Assembly: GCA_964454005.1 (NCBI GenBank)
Contig: CAYVQE010000067.1
Span: 1 to 31,760 of the forward strand
Length of the DNA stretch: 31,760 bases
Origin: CAYVQE01 sp964454005
GTDB lineage: Bacteria > Myxococcota > B64-G9
Direction: 5' to 3'
Both the position numbers and the translations under genes were made by a program. Positions within the stretch are counted from its first letter, which is position 1; each line of letters opens with the position of its first letter. Under the pieces are notes generated by a model. The model was not told the origin of the DNA and ran no database searches. It saw nothing but the letters and a program-made list of their open reading frames with translations. Shown here one piece after another: positions 1-8,329 of this stretch.

Positions 1-173
1 TCCAGCCCGGAGATGACGTTGAGCAGGGTCGACTTGCCCGAGCCCGAAGGCCCGGCCACCGCGGCCATCTCGCCGGGGTGCAGCTCGAAGTCCACCCCGC
101 GCAGGGCGTGCACCACCACCTCGCCCGCGCCGTAGTCCTTGGTCACGTTTTCCAGATGGATGATCGCTTCCAT
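1..173 (-). CDS. ABC transporter ATP-binding protein, LolD/MacB type (N-terminal part only)
   Basis: Only the first 57 codons lie in the window; the gene runs off the left edge. The start ATG is at 173. The translation begins MEAIIHLENVTKDYG and holds a clear Walker A loop, GPSGSGKST, at about residues 41-49, preceded by the usual 'L-G-V-D-F-E-L-x-P-G-E' strand. It starts 5 bp after the stop of the FtsX-type permease at 179-1513, so it is the last visible gene of a minus-strand operon (LolA-like protein, permease, permease, ATPase). In this family the ATPase powers two permease subunits that extract lipids or lipoproteins from the inner membrane or drive tripartite efflux. The LolD/MacB assignment comes from context and the short N-terminus; substrate is unknown. 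Confidence 0.85.
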   Translation of the reverse strand, partial: MEAIIHLENVTKDYGAGEVVVHALRGVDFELHPGEMAAVAGPSGSGKSTLLNVISGL

Positions 174-178
174 GACTG

Positions 179-1513
179 TCACCTGAGCACGTCCGCCACG
201 GAGATGCGCTCGACGCGTCCCATGGGATAGAGGCTGAGCAAGAGGGTGGCGCCGAAGACCAGCCCACCGACGGTGGCCAGCATGCCCGGGGTGACCATGG
301 CCCGGATGATCGGGTCGATGGCCATGCCCGACACCGACATGCCGTCGGCGTAGAACTGGCGCAGGTCCAACCCGTGCACCTGGAAGTAGTAGCCCACCCC
401 GCCGCCGAGCCCGAGGCCGATAGCCACTCCGATCAGGGCGATGAACACCGTCTCGAGCAGGATCTGGGCCTTGATGCGGCCGGTCGGGGTGCCCAATGCC
501 AGCAGCACCGCGAACTCGCGCTTGCGCTCGAGCACCGACATCAGGATGGTGTTGAAGATGGTGAACATCACCAGGAAGATCAGGATGCCCTGGAAGACGT
601 AGTTCGAGCCGCCGTCGATCTTGATGTAGGCCGCCAGGTCGGGCAGCACCTCCTCCCAGCTGCGCAGCGCCGCATCCGGCGGCAGCATCCGGGCAACGGC
701 CGCCATGACGGCCTCGCGGTCGGCTGGGTCGTCCAGCAGCACCCCGAGCTGGGTGGCCTGGTCGGTCTGCATGCCGTACAGCCGCCGGGCGAAGGCGTAT
801 GGGATCTGGGTGAAGTAGCCGTCGATCTCGACCGCGCCGGTGGAGAAGACCCCCTTGACCCGCACCATCTGCTGGGTGATCTCGCCGTCGACGTCGCTGC
901 TGGTCAGCACCAGCTTCTTGCCCACCGCCAGCTGCACCCGGATCGGCGAGCGGATGCGCCCCGGCTCCAGACCGAACGGCGCCACCAGGGTAGCGATGAA
1001 GCCGGCGATGCGCTTCAGATCGCGCTCGCTCTCGAGTTCCAGCCGCTCGGCCAGCTTGTCACCGACGACCGCCTTGCGCGTATCGCCGGGCTCGAGGTAG
1101 CGGCCGGCGACGATCTTGTCGGCCAGCGGCGAGGTCGCGATTTCGATCTCCGGCTCCACGCCGACGATGGCCACCCCGACTGCGCCCAGGCCCGAGCGGG
1201 CCACGCCCTGGCCCACCGCCAGCAGCTTGGTGCCGGTCACATCGTCCAGCGCCTCGATGCGGCGGCGCAGCGGGCCCACCTCGTCGATCGTCAGGTCGAC
1301 GGCCGGCGCGTCGCGGTACTCCTGATGCTCGACCGTCAGGTGACCGGCCTGCATCCGCACCGCATCGTCGACCAGCTCAGCGTACATGCCGTCGGCGAAG
1401 GCGATGAAGAACACGGCCAGCGACAGGCTGAAGCCGATCGAGATGATGGTGATGATGGTCCGCCGCCGGTTCCGCCACAGGCTGCGCCAGGCCAGCTTGA
1501 TGAGCAACCACAT
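179..1513 (-). CDS. FtsX/MacB-type ABC transporter permease
   Basis: A 444-residue inner-membrane permease with the FtsX/MacB_PCD layout. A short basic N-terminus (LAWRSLWRNRRRT) leads into one hydrophobic segment at about residues 19-41, then a large extracytoplasmic domain to about residue 300. Three C-terminal membrane segments follow near 307-330, 353-380 and 410-432. The signature E-R-K-R-E-F-A-V-L-x-A-L-G-T coupling helix lies after the second segment. ATG at 1513 is preceded by GGGAGG with a 5-nt spacer. It sits 12 bp after the stop of a second permease and 5 bp before the ATPase, so the two permeases probably form a LolC/LolE-like heterodimer. Whether it serves lipoproteins, lipids or export of a small molecule cannot be told from sequence. 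Confidence 0.9.
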   Translation of the reverse strand: MWLLIKLAWRSLWRNRRRTIITIISIGFSLSLAVFFIAFADGMYAELVDDAVRMQAGHLTVEHQEYRDAPAVDLTIDEVGPLRRRIEALDDVTGTKLLAVGQGVARSGLGAVGVAIVGVEPEIEIATSPLADKIVAGRYLEPGDTRKAVVGDKLAERLELESERDLKRIAGFIATLVAPFGLEPGRIRSPIRVQLAVGKKLVLTSSDVDGEITQQMVRVKGVFSTGAVEIDGYFTQIPYAFARRLYGMQTDQATQLGVLLDDPADREAVMAAVARMLPPDAALRSWEEVLPDLAAYIKIDGGSNYVFQGILIFLVMFTIFNTILMSVLERKREFAVLLALGTPTGRIKAQILLETVFIALIGVAIGLGLGGGVGYYFQVHGLDLRQFYADGMSVSGMAIDPIIRAMVTPGMLATVGGLVFGATLLLSLYPMGRVERISVADVLR

Positions 1514-1525
1514 GCCCGCCTCCCG

Positions 1526-2770
1526 TTACACGTGGCTCATGGCCCGCACCGGATCGATGCGGGCGGCCTTGGCCGCCGGGTAGAGCGCCGCCAGCAGGCA
1601 CACGATCCACATGATCAGCACCGGGCTGACGATCGCCCGCAGGTTCAGCGTCGACTTCCAGATGGGATCGAAGGCCACGCCCGAGAAGGTGATGTCGCCG
1701 CCGGCGAAGCGCAGGTCGATGCCCACGAAGTGCAGGTAGAGCATGGCCGCCAGGCCCAGCACCACGCCGATGGCCGAGGCCGCCATGCCCATCACCAACG
1801 CCTCGGCCGACACGTCGCGCAGGATGCGCCACGGGGTGGCGCCGATGGCCTTGAGCACCCCGAACTCGCGCATGCGCTCGAAGGTGGCCATCAGCATGGT
1901 GTTGAGCACGCCCAGCCCGGCGGCCAGGAAGAAGACCAGACCGAACAGGGCCATGGCCGCGTCGAACAGCCCGACCATATCGCTCAGCGAGGGCATCAGC
2001 TCGCGCCAGGTCAGCACCTCCATCTCCGGCGCCGCCGACTCGACGGCCGCCGCCACCTGCTCGGCGGTCATGCCCTGGGGCCCGTTGAGCGCGATCTCGT
2101 GGATGCGGCCGCCGGAGACGAACAGCTCGCGGAAGTCGCGCCGGTGGATGATGGCCGCGGAGCGATCGATCTGCTCACCGCAGGTCTTGAGGATGCCGCT
2201 GACCGTGAAGAGTTCGTTGCCCGGCGAGCCGTCGGCCGCCTGGACCACGGCCACCACCTCGGTGCCTACCTCGGCATGCAGCGATTTGGCCAGCTTGCGG
2301 CCCAGCACCACCTGGCGCACCGGCCGGCCCATGTGCTCGCCCGCGCCGGCCTGGTGGACGAGGAACACCCCGCTGTCCAGCTGCTCGGCCAGCTCGAAAG
2401 CGCGCTTCTCGGCGGCCGGGTCGACACCCCAGAACTCGGCCCCGGCCGACTTGTCGCCGACCGACACCAGGCCGTAGCCGAAGGAGCGCGGCGCGGCCAG
2501 GATGTCCTCGGCGCCGGCCGCGTCCAGGATGCGCTGCGGCTCGGGGATGTCCTTGTAGAACGACCGCTCGGCTCGGTAGTCGGGGGCGTGGACCTGGGCG
2601 ACGCCGGCCACCAGGTGGGTGGCGTTGTGCACCATGTCGGTGACCATGCCCTCGATCAGGCCGTAGAGCGCGATCAGGATGGCGGTATTGAGCGCCACCG
2701 CGGCCAAGGTGATGGCGGTGCGGCGACCGTTGCGCCACAGGTTGCGCCAGCCGAGACGAAAGGCGTTCAT
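1526..2770 (-). CDS. FtsX/MacB-type ABC transporter permease (second subunit)
   Basis: A 414-residue protein with the same topology as its downstream neighbour. The N-terminus is LGWRNLWRNGRRT followed by a membrane segment at about residues 18-40. A periplasmic domain follows to about 270, then three C-terminal membrane segments with the F-E-R-M-R-E-F-G-V-L-K-A-I-G-A-T coupling motif between them. It ends with the typical A-A-R-I-D-P-V-x-A-M tail. The ATG at 2770 has GAGG a few bases upstream and lies 12 bp after the stop of the LolA-like gene; the next permease starts 12 bp after its own stop. Tight spacing implies one transcript and a heterodimeric transporter. The two permeases differ clearly in sequence, so this is not a recent duplication. 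Confidence 0.9.
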   Translation of the reverse strand: MNAFRLGWRNLWRNGRRTAITLAAVALNTAILIALYGLIEGMVTDMVHNATHLVAGVAQVHAPDYRAERSFYKDIPEPQRILDAAGAEDILAAPRSFGYGLVSVGDKSAGAEFWGVDPAAEKRAFELAEQLDSGVFLVHQAGAGEHMGRPVRQVVLGRKLAKSLHAEVGTEVVAVVQAADGSPGNELFTVSGILKTCGEQIDRSAAIIHRRDFRELFVSGGRIHEIALNGPQGMTAEQVAAAVESAAPEMEVLTWRELMPSLSDMVGLFDAAMALFGLVFFLAAGLGVLNTMLMATFERMREFGVLKAIGATPWRILRDVSAEALVMGMAASAIGVVLGLAAMLYLHFVGIDLRFAGGDITFSGVAFDPIWKSTLNLRAIVSPVLIMWIVCLLAALYPAAKAARIDPVRAMSHV

Positions 2771-2782
2771 CGCCTCGGCCCC

Positions 2783-3556
2783 TCAGCGCTTCAGGCTGCG
2801 CAACGAGAAGCGGCGGTCGGCCAGGTCGACGTCGAACTGCACCTTTTGGTACTCGACCTCGGTGAACTCGTCGGGCGCGTCCTCGGGCTGCATGCGCATG
2901 ACGGCCGGCACCCGGCGGTCGCCGAACGGGCGGATGTCGGAAAAGGTCAAGGTGCGGGCCTTTTCCATGTCCTCGTCGTAATAGACGATCCGCAGCGGCT
3001 GCATGCCGGCGCGGCGCACCCGCACCAGCAGCTTGCCCCAGACCACCGCGGCGTTGGGCTCGGGGTGACACTCGATCTCGATCACCGCCCGGCCGTCGCG
3101 CTGGCCCTCGAAGACCTTCTCGAAGGTGTAGTCCTCGGCCATGCGCGACTCCTTGACCAGGTCGTTGTTGGTGAAGTGGCTGCCCATCCAGGAGCTGCCC
3201 ATCATCGACGACGGCACCTTGATCACGCGGTTGACCTTGGGCAGGTAGTTCCAGATCTTGTCGCCCACCCGCAGGGTGGCGGTGCCCTTCTCCTTCTTGG
3301 GCGACAGGATGCGCACCAGCGACTTGTCCTCACCCTTGGCGTAGAACTCCATCTCCATCTCGCGGGTCCAGTGCTCGGTGACGACTTTCATCCGCATGCG
3401 CCCCTCGGCCGACTTGCCGCGGTAGAGATCGTCGACCCGATCGAGGATCTGCTTCGGCGTCATCCGGTCGACGTCCGGCTGGCCACCGGCCGCGACCGGT
3501 GCCCACGGCAGCGCCAGCCCCATCCCCAGCAGTCCAATCCGGATCATGCTCCACAT
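2783..3556 (-). CDS. Outer-membrane lipoprotein-sorting (LolA-like) periplasmic protein
   Basis: A 257-residue exported protein. A signal peptide (MWSMIRIGLLGMGLALPWAPVAAG) is followed by M-T-P-K-Q-I-L-D-R-V-D-D-L-Y and then a beta-rich body with K-x-x-S-L-V-R-I-L-S-P-K-K-E-K-G and W-N-Y-L-P-K-V-N-R-V-I-K. This is the pattern of the 'outer membrane lipoprotein-sorting protein' family, which has a LolA/LolB-like fold. The start at 3556 is supported by GGAGG six bases upstream; an in-frame ATG three codons later is poorly spaced. It heads the operon with two FtsX-type permeases and an ATPase, a pairing that suggests a lipid or lipoprotein carrier receiving cargo from the transporter. The cargo is an inference from context. 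Confidence 0.85.
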   Translation of the reverse strand: MWSMIRIGLLGMGLALPWAPVAAGGQPDVDRMTPKQILDRVDDLYRGKSAEGRMRMKVVTEHWTREMEMEFYAKGEDKSLVRILSPKKEKGTATLRVGDKIWNYLPKVNRVIKVPSSMMGSSWMGSHFTNNDLVKESRMAEDYTFEKVFEGQRDGRAVIEIECHPEPNAAVVWGKLLVRVRRAGMQPLRIVYYDEDMEKARTLTFSDIRPFGDRRVPAVMRMQPEDAPDEFTEVEYQKVQFDVDLADRRFSLRSLKR

Positions 3557-3730
3557 CCCTCACCTCCCTCGCCGTATGCCCATCATCCGCCCCCTGGCCG
3601 ATGCATACCACAACCGTGACCACCGAGCCAGACATCATGCTGTAATCCATAGACAAATCACCTATTCTCGGGAACGTTCGTCCCCGCGTGCCGCTCGATA
3701 GCCGATCGGTTCGATCATCTCGGCCCTGAT

Positions 3731-3763
3731 CGGATTGCACCGCCCTTCGCGGTGCTTGATCCG
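3731..3763 (+). other. Imperfect hairpin in the leader of the lytic transglycosylase gene
   Basis: A perfect 7-bp stem (GCACCGC at 3737-3743 with GCGGTGC at 3749-3755) has a CCTTC loop. It is extended below a two-T bulge by CGGATT (3731-3736) pairing with GATCCG (3758-3763). It lies 28 bp before the ATG at 3792, in the 235-bp divergent region 3557-3791. No T-tract follows, so it is not a standard intrinsic terminator. It could be a leader RNA structure or a protein-binding dyad. I see no convincing promoter hexamers in the rest of 3557-3791 on either strand. Confidence 0.5.
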
Positions 3764-3791
3764 CCGGCCGGGCCGTGGGACGCTTTCGGCC

Positions 3792-5912
3792 ATGAAAACC
3801 AAACACCTGATCCATGGAGCCTGCTCGCTGCTGTGCGCCCTGGCCCTGGGCGCCGCCGGCTGTCCGGACGAGGGCGCCGGCGAGGCCGAGCGAAAAAACC
3901 CGGAGGCGGCCGCGGCCGGCGCTGACGGCCAGCCAGCGGCCGCGGTCGACCTGCCGCACATCCGCCAGCGTGGCGCGCTGCGGGTGCTGATGGTGCGCCA
4001 GCACGGCGCCGACCGGCTGCCCCGCGGCGATTTTCCGCTCGATCACGAGCGCGATCTGATCACCGACTTCGCCGATAACCTCGAGTTAGAGACCGAGATC
4101 GTCTACACCGAGGGCCACGACGATCTGATCCCGGCCCTGCTCGAAGGCCGCGGCGATCTGATCGTGGCCAGCCTGACGGTCACCCCCGAACGGCGCCAGC
4201 GGGTGGCCTTCAGCGCGCCCATCGACATGGTGCGCGAGCAGGTCGTCTGCCGCGAGGAGGTCTCCGAGCTGGCCAAGCCGGCCGACCTGGACGGCCGCGA
4301 GCTGGCGGTGCGCCCGTCCTCTTCCTACCACACCACCCTGACCAAGCTACAACAGGACGTGCCCGAGCTGACCATCGAGGCGGTCGACGAACGGCTGGAC
4401 ACCGAGCAGATCATCCAGCGGGTGGCCGGCGGCGAGATCGAGCTGACCGTGGCCGACTCCAGCATCGTCGAGGCGGCCCGGCGCTACCTGCCGGACATCA
4501 AGGCCGCCTTCGATTTGACCGACGATCGGCCGGTTGCCTGGGCGGTGCGGCCCGACACGCCGAAGCTGCTCGAAGAGCTCAACCGCTTTTTGGGCTCGTC
4601 CAAGCTGCTCGAACGGCGCGAGGCGATCTACCGCGACGATCTGCCCGGGTTGAAGAAGCGCGGCGTGCTGCGGGTGCTGACCCGCAACAGCGCCACCACC
4701 TACTACCTGCACCGCGGCGAGCTGGTGGGCTTCGAGTACGATCTGGCCCGGGAGTTCGCCAAGCGCCACGACCTGAAGATCGAGATCATCGTACCGCCGG
4801 CGCGCACCGATCTGCTGCCCTGGCTGCTGGCCGGCCGCGGCGACGTGGTGGCCGCCGGGTTGACCGTTACCGAACGCCGGCGCGAAAGCGGGGTGGCCCT
4901 GTCGCGGCCCTACAACCGGGTGAGCGAGACGGTGGTCGGCGGCGGCGACGATGAGAAGCTGTCCGCGCCGGCCGACCTGGCCGGTCGCACCCTGGTGGTG
5001 CGCCGCGACTCCTCCTACTGGCAGACCCTGGAGAAGCTGCGCGACGGCGGCATCGAGCTGAAGATCGAGCCGGCCCCGGCCGAGATGGAGACCGAGCAGA
5101 TCATCGGCCAGGTGGCCGCCGGCCGCTACGACCTGACCGTGGCCGACAGCCACATCCTGGCCATCGAGCAGACCTACCGCGACGACGTCAAGGGCCTGCT
5201 CGAGCTGGGCGAGCCGGTGCGCCACGCCTGGGCGGTGCACCCGGACAACCAAAAGCTGCTCGCGGCCATCGACGCCTTTTTCGACAAAGAGGTGCACGGT
5301 CTGTTCTACAACGTCACCCGCAACAAGTACTTCAAGAATGAGCGGCGCATGCGGCGCCACACCAAGGACCGTCCCGAGAAGACCGGCCGCCTGTCGCCCT
5401 ACGACAAACTGGTCGAGCACTTCGCCGAGCGCTTCGGCTTCGACTGGCGGCTGATCGTCAGCCAGATGTACGCCGAGAGCCGCTTCAACCCCAAGGCGAA
5501 GTCCTGGGTCGGCGCGCGCGGCCTGCTCCAGGTGATGCCGCGCACCGCCCGCGAGATGGGGCTGACCGACCTGGAAAAACCACGCGTCGGCATCCACGCC
5601 GGGGTGCGCTACTTGAACTGGACCCGCGACCGCTTCTCCCCCGAACTCAGCCGCCACACCCGCAACTGGTTCGCGCTGGCGGCCTACAACGCCGGCATCG
5701 GCCACGTGATCGACGCCCGCGAACTGGCGCGCCGGAAGGGGCTGGACCCGGAGCGCTGGTTCGACAACGTCGAACGCACCATGCTGCTGCTGGCCGAACG
5801 CAAGTACGCCCGCAAGGCACGCTACGGTTACTGCCGCGGCAGCGAGCCGGTCCACTACGTGCGCTCCATTCGGGAGCGCTGGCGGGCTTACAAACGCATC
5901 GCCGAGCCCTGA
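3792..5912 (+). CDS. Membrane-bound lytic murein transglycosylase, MltF-like, with two substrate-binding domains
   Basis: A 706-residue predicted lipoprotein. The signal peptide ends in L-G-A-A-G-C, putting the acylated Cys at residue 24. Two solute-binding (SBP_bac_3-like) domains follow, at about 55-275 and 284-500. Each begins with R-G-x-L-R-V-L and contains G-R-G-D-x-x-x-A-x-L-T-V-T and T-E-Q-I-I-x-x-V-A-x-G. A C-terminal SLT lytic transglycosylase domain (about 540-680) has the catalytic Glu in M-Y-A-E-S-R-F (E562), then G-L-L-Q-V-M-P and A-A-Y-N-A-G-I-G. It cleaves peptidoglycan glycan strands at the periplasmic face of the outer membrane. MltF normally has one SBP domain; the duplication is unusual. 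The ATG at 3792 was chosen because it starts a proper signal peptide; upstream in-frame codons do not. Confidence 0.92.
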   Translation: MKTKHLIHGACSLLCALALGAAGCPDEGAGEAERKNPEAAAAGADGQPAAAVDLPHIRQRGALRVLMVRQHGADRLPRGDFPLDHERDLITDFADNLELETEIVYTEGHDDLIPALLEGRGDLIVASLTVTPERRQRVAFSAPIDMVREQVVCREEVSELAKPADLDGRELAVRPSSSYHTTLTKLQQDVPELTIEAVDERLDTEQIIQRVAGGEIELTVADSSIVEAARRYLPDIKAAFDLTDDRPVAWAVRPDTPKLLEELNRFLGSSKLLERREAIYRDDLPGLKKRGVLRVLTRNSATTYYLHRGELVGFEYDLAREFAKRHDLKIEIIVPPARTDLLPWLLAGRGDVVAAGLTVTERRRESGVALSRPYNRVSETVVGGGDDEKLSAPADLAGRTLVVRRDSSYWQTLEKLRDGGIELKIEPAPAEMETEQIIGQVAAGRYDLTVADSHILAIEQTYRDDVKGLLELGEPVRHAWAVHPDNQKLLAAIDAFFDKEVHGLFYNVTRNKYFKNERRMRRHTKDRPEKTGRLSPYDKLVEHFAERFGFDWRLIVSQMYAESRFNPKAKSWVGARGLLQVMPRTAREMGLTDLEKPRVGIHAGVRYLNWTRDRFSPELSRHTRNWFALAAYNAGIGHVIDARELARRKGLDPERWFDNVERTMLLLAERKYARKARYGYCRGSEPVHYVRSIRERWRAYKRIAEP

Positions 5913-5956
5913 CGGCCGGTTGGACGGAACGCCACCTATCCGACACGAGGAAACCC

Positions 5957-7600
5957 ATGAACTGGCAAGACCGAATCGATGACCTGATCGCCCGTCACGC
6001 CAAGCTGCGGGCCAACCCCGGCCGCCACGAGATGATCCAGGCGGCGGTGGATCGGCGCGAGGCCATGGTGGCGGCCAACGGCGCCCTGGCCACCTGGACC
6101 CCGATCGAATCCACCGGCCGCAGCCCCAAGGACACGGTCTGCGTCCGGCGCCCCGAGAGCGAAGACACCATCGATTGGGACTCGCCCAACAATCTGCCCA
6201 TCGACCCGGCCACCTTCGACATGCTGGTCGAAGACGCGCTGGCCGCGCTGGCCGCCAAGCCCGAGCTGTACCTCACCGATCGGGTGGTGGGCGCCGATGC
6301 GCGCTGGGCGCTGCCGGTGCGCACCGTGGCCGATCAGGCCCTGACCGCTCTGTTCACCGACAACATGTTCCGGCCCACCCCGCCGGACCTCGACCGCAGC
6401 TGCTTCGCCGATCGCGGCTTCACCCTGCTGGCCGTGCCCTACGACAAGCTCGATCCCGCGCGCTACGCCGGCCGCCTGCGCGAGATCGAACCGGGCCGCA
6501 CCTCGGACATGGCCGTGGCCATGGACTTCGATCGCCGGCTGGGGGTGGTCTACGGCTCGGCATACGGCGGCAGCGTCAAGAAGATGATCTTCACGGTGAT
6601 GAACTACTACCTGCCGGCGGCGGGCATCCTGCCCATCCACTGCTCGTGCAACGAGGGGCCCGAAGGCGGCATCGCCTTGCTGCTGGGGCTCAGCGGCACC
6701 GGCAAGACCACGCTGTCGGCCGACGCCCGCCGGGCCCTGCTGGGCGATGACGAGCATGGCTGGAGCGAGCACGGGGTGGCCAACTTCGAGAACGGTTGCT
6801 ACGCCAAGCTGATCGATCTCGACCCGGCCAAGGAGCCCGAGATCCACCAAGCCGTTTTCCACGACGCGCCATTGCTGGAGCACGGCGCCATCGTGGAAAA
6901 CGCCATGGTCTACCCGACCGGCCACTTCGATCTGTTCGACGATCGCTTCACCCCGAACTCGCGGGCCTCGTATCCGCTGACCTTTCTGGCCAACACCAAG
7001 CAGCCACCGGTCGGCGGTCACCCCGAGACCATCCTGTTCTTGACCGCCGATGCCAACGGGGTGCTGCCGCCGGTCTCACGGCTGAACCGGGCCCAGGCCA
7101 TGTTGTGGTTTCTGATGGGCTACACCAGCAAGCTGGCCGGCACCGAGACCGGCATCGTCGACCCCAAGACGGTGTTCTCGCGCTTTTTCGGTGAACCCTT
7201 CATGCCGCGCAACCCCGACATCTACGCCGGCATGCTGGGCGAGAAGCTCGATGCCCACGGCGCCCAGGTCTACCTCATCAACACCGGCTGGTCGGGCGGG
7301 GCCTACGGCAGCGGCCAGCGGATGGACATCCGCCTGACCCGGGAGATGGTCCACGCGGCGCTCAGCGGCGAGCTGGCCGGTGTGCCCACCCGCCCGGATC
7401 GGGTGTTCCACCTCGAAGTGCCCACCGCCTGCCCGGGCGTGCCCGATGGGGTGCTCGACCCGCGCTCGACCTGGGACGACCCCCAGGCCTACGACCAGCG
7501 CGCCCGCAAGCTGGCCGGCGAGTTCAGCGCGCATTTCGACAAGGCCTACGGGGCCAAGGGCATCAGCCCCGAGGTCAGCGCCCAGTGTCCGGGCAAGTGA
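5957..7600 (+). CDS. pckA: Phosphoenolpyruvate carboxykinase (ATP)
   Basis: A 547-residue protein of the usual length for ATP-type PEPCK. It carries the kinase P-loop G-L-S-G-T-G-K-T-T-L-S at about residues 243-253, the following L-G-D-D-E-H-G-W and F-E-N-G-C-Y-A-K metal/ATP-site motifs, and N-T-G-W-S-G-G near the C-terminus. It converts oxaloacetate and ATP to PEP, ADP and CO2 in the cytoplasm, the entry to gluconeogenesis. The ATG at 5957 follows ACGAGGAAACCC, a good ribosome site. It lies 44 bp after the transglycosylase stop with no terminator between; co-transcription is possible but no functional link is evident. Confidence 0.97.
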   Translation: MNWQDRIDDLIARHAKLRANPGRHEMIQAAVDRREAMVAANGALATWTPIESTGRSPKDTVCVRRPESEDTIDWDSPNNLPIDPATFDMLVEDALAALAAKPELYLTDRVVGADARWALPVRTVADQALTALFTDNMFRPTPPDLDRSCFADRGFTLLAVPYDKLDPARYAGRLREIEPGRTSDMAVAMDFDRRLGVVYGSAYGGSVKKMIFTVMNYYLPAAGILPIHCSCNEGPEGGIALLLGLSGTGKTTLSADARRALLGDDEHGWSEHGVANFENGCYAKLIDLDPAKEPEIHQAVFHDAPLLEHGAIVENAMVYPTGHFDLFDDRFTPNSRASYPLTFLANTKQPPVGGHPETILFLTADANGVLPPVSRLNRAQAMLWFLMGYTSKLAGTETGIVDPKTVFSRFFGEPFMPRNPDIYAGMLGEKLDAHGAQVYLINTGWSGGAYGSGQRMDIRLTREMVHAALSGELAGVPTRPDRVFHLEVPTACPGVPDGVLDPRSTWDDPQAYDQRARKLAGEFSAHFDKAYGAKGISPEVSAQCPGK

Positions 7601-7617
7601 TGCGCCGAACATAGAAA

Positions 7618-7633
7618 GGACCGTCAGCGGTCC
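7618..7633 (+). other. Short perfect hairpin after pckA
   Basis: GGACCG (7618-7623) pairs perfectly with CGGTCC (7628-7633) across a TCAG loop, 17 bp after the pckA stop. No T-run follows, so intrinsic termination is doubtful; it could stabilise the pckA 3' end. Confidence 0.4.
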
Positions 7634-7668
7634 CGTCGCGCATCGGCGAGGCCGCAGGCCCCGGGGGG

Positions 7669-8325
7669 ATGCGGGAGCAGCGGACCAACGTGGATCTGTT
7701 GAACGCATTCGTGGACGATTTCCTGACCCCCTTCGCGGGCAATCCACACCTGGGCCTGTTCCTGGTCGTCTGGTTCTCGGCCATCTTTCCGCTGGCCCCG
7801 CCCGAAGAGGCCTTCACCATGCTCGGCGGCGCAGCGGTGGCCGGCGGGGTGCTCGACGGCTTCGGCGCCGGCGCGGCCATCCTGGGTGGCATCATCGCCA
7901 CCAACGCCACCCAGTACTGGATGGGCCGCGGCGGGCTGAAGCTGCTGTCGGGCACCCGCCTCGGCAACCGGATCATCAACTCCAAATCGTTCCGGCGCGC
8001 CCGCCGCGCCATGTTGGAAAAGGGCATTTGGGCGATCGTCGGCTGCCGCTTCTTCTTCGGCACCCGGGCGCCGACCTACATGGCCACCGGTTTCTTCCGT
8101 TACCGCTTCTGGAAGTTCTTCGCCATCGATTCGAGCGTGGTGCTGCTGCACGGCATCCCGTTCTTGATCGTCGGCTATCTGTTCCACGAGCAGATCGATG
8201 GCATCATCTCGTTCATGGAGGAGTTGGGACTTTGGAGTCTGCTGCTGCTGATCGCCGTCATCGCCGGTTTCTTCGGCACCAAGGTGTTGTTGGCCCGCCG
8301 GCGGGCCAGGTGCGGGGAGGCCTGA
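7669..8325 (+). CDS. DedA/VTT-family (SNARE-associated) membrane protein
   Basis: A 218-residue polytopic inner-membrane protein. The amphipathic entry F-P-L-A-P-P-E-E at about residues 42-49 and the later G-C-R-F-F-F-G-T-R-A-P-T-Y-M-A-T-G-F-F segment match the DedA/VTT fold, whose members act as lipid flippases/scramblases or proton-coupled transporters (undecaprenyl phosphate is one known cargo). A C-terminal membrane helix precedes a basic tail. The start is uncertain: ATG at 7669 directly follows a G-run with no spacer, and GTG at 7690 is an alternative. It is followed 4 bp later by the MmgE/PrpD gene, so the two are probably translated from one message. Substrate unknown. Confidence 0.82.
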   Translation: MREQRTNVDLLNAFVDDFLTPFAGNPHLGLFLVVWFSAIFPLAPPEEAFTMLGGAAVAGGVLDGFGAGAAILGGIIATNATQYWMGRGGLKLLSGTRLGNRIINSKSFRRARRAMLEKGIWAIVGCRFFFGTRAPTYMATGFFRYRFWKFFAIDSSVVLLHGIPFLIVGYLFHEQIDGIISFMEELGLWSLLLLIAVIAGFFGTKVLLARRRARCGEA

Positions 8326-8329
8326 GCCG

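Noticed and set aside
374..3619. A very long open frame on the plus strand (over 1000 codons)
   Set aside because: It is antisense to three clear envelope genes and its translation is low-complexity His/Gln/Asp/Arg-rich, as expected from the shadow of GC-rich coding DNA.
7618..7633. Intrinsic terminator after pckA
   Set aside because: The hairpin has no downstream T-run; listed only as a hairpin.
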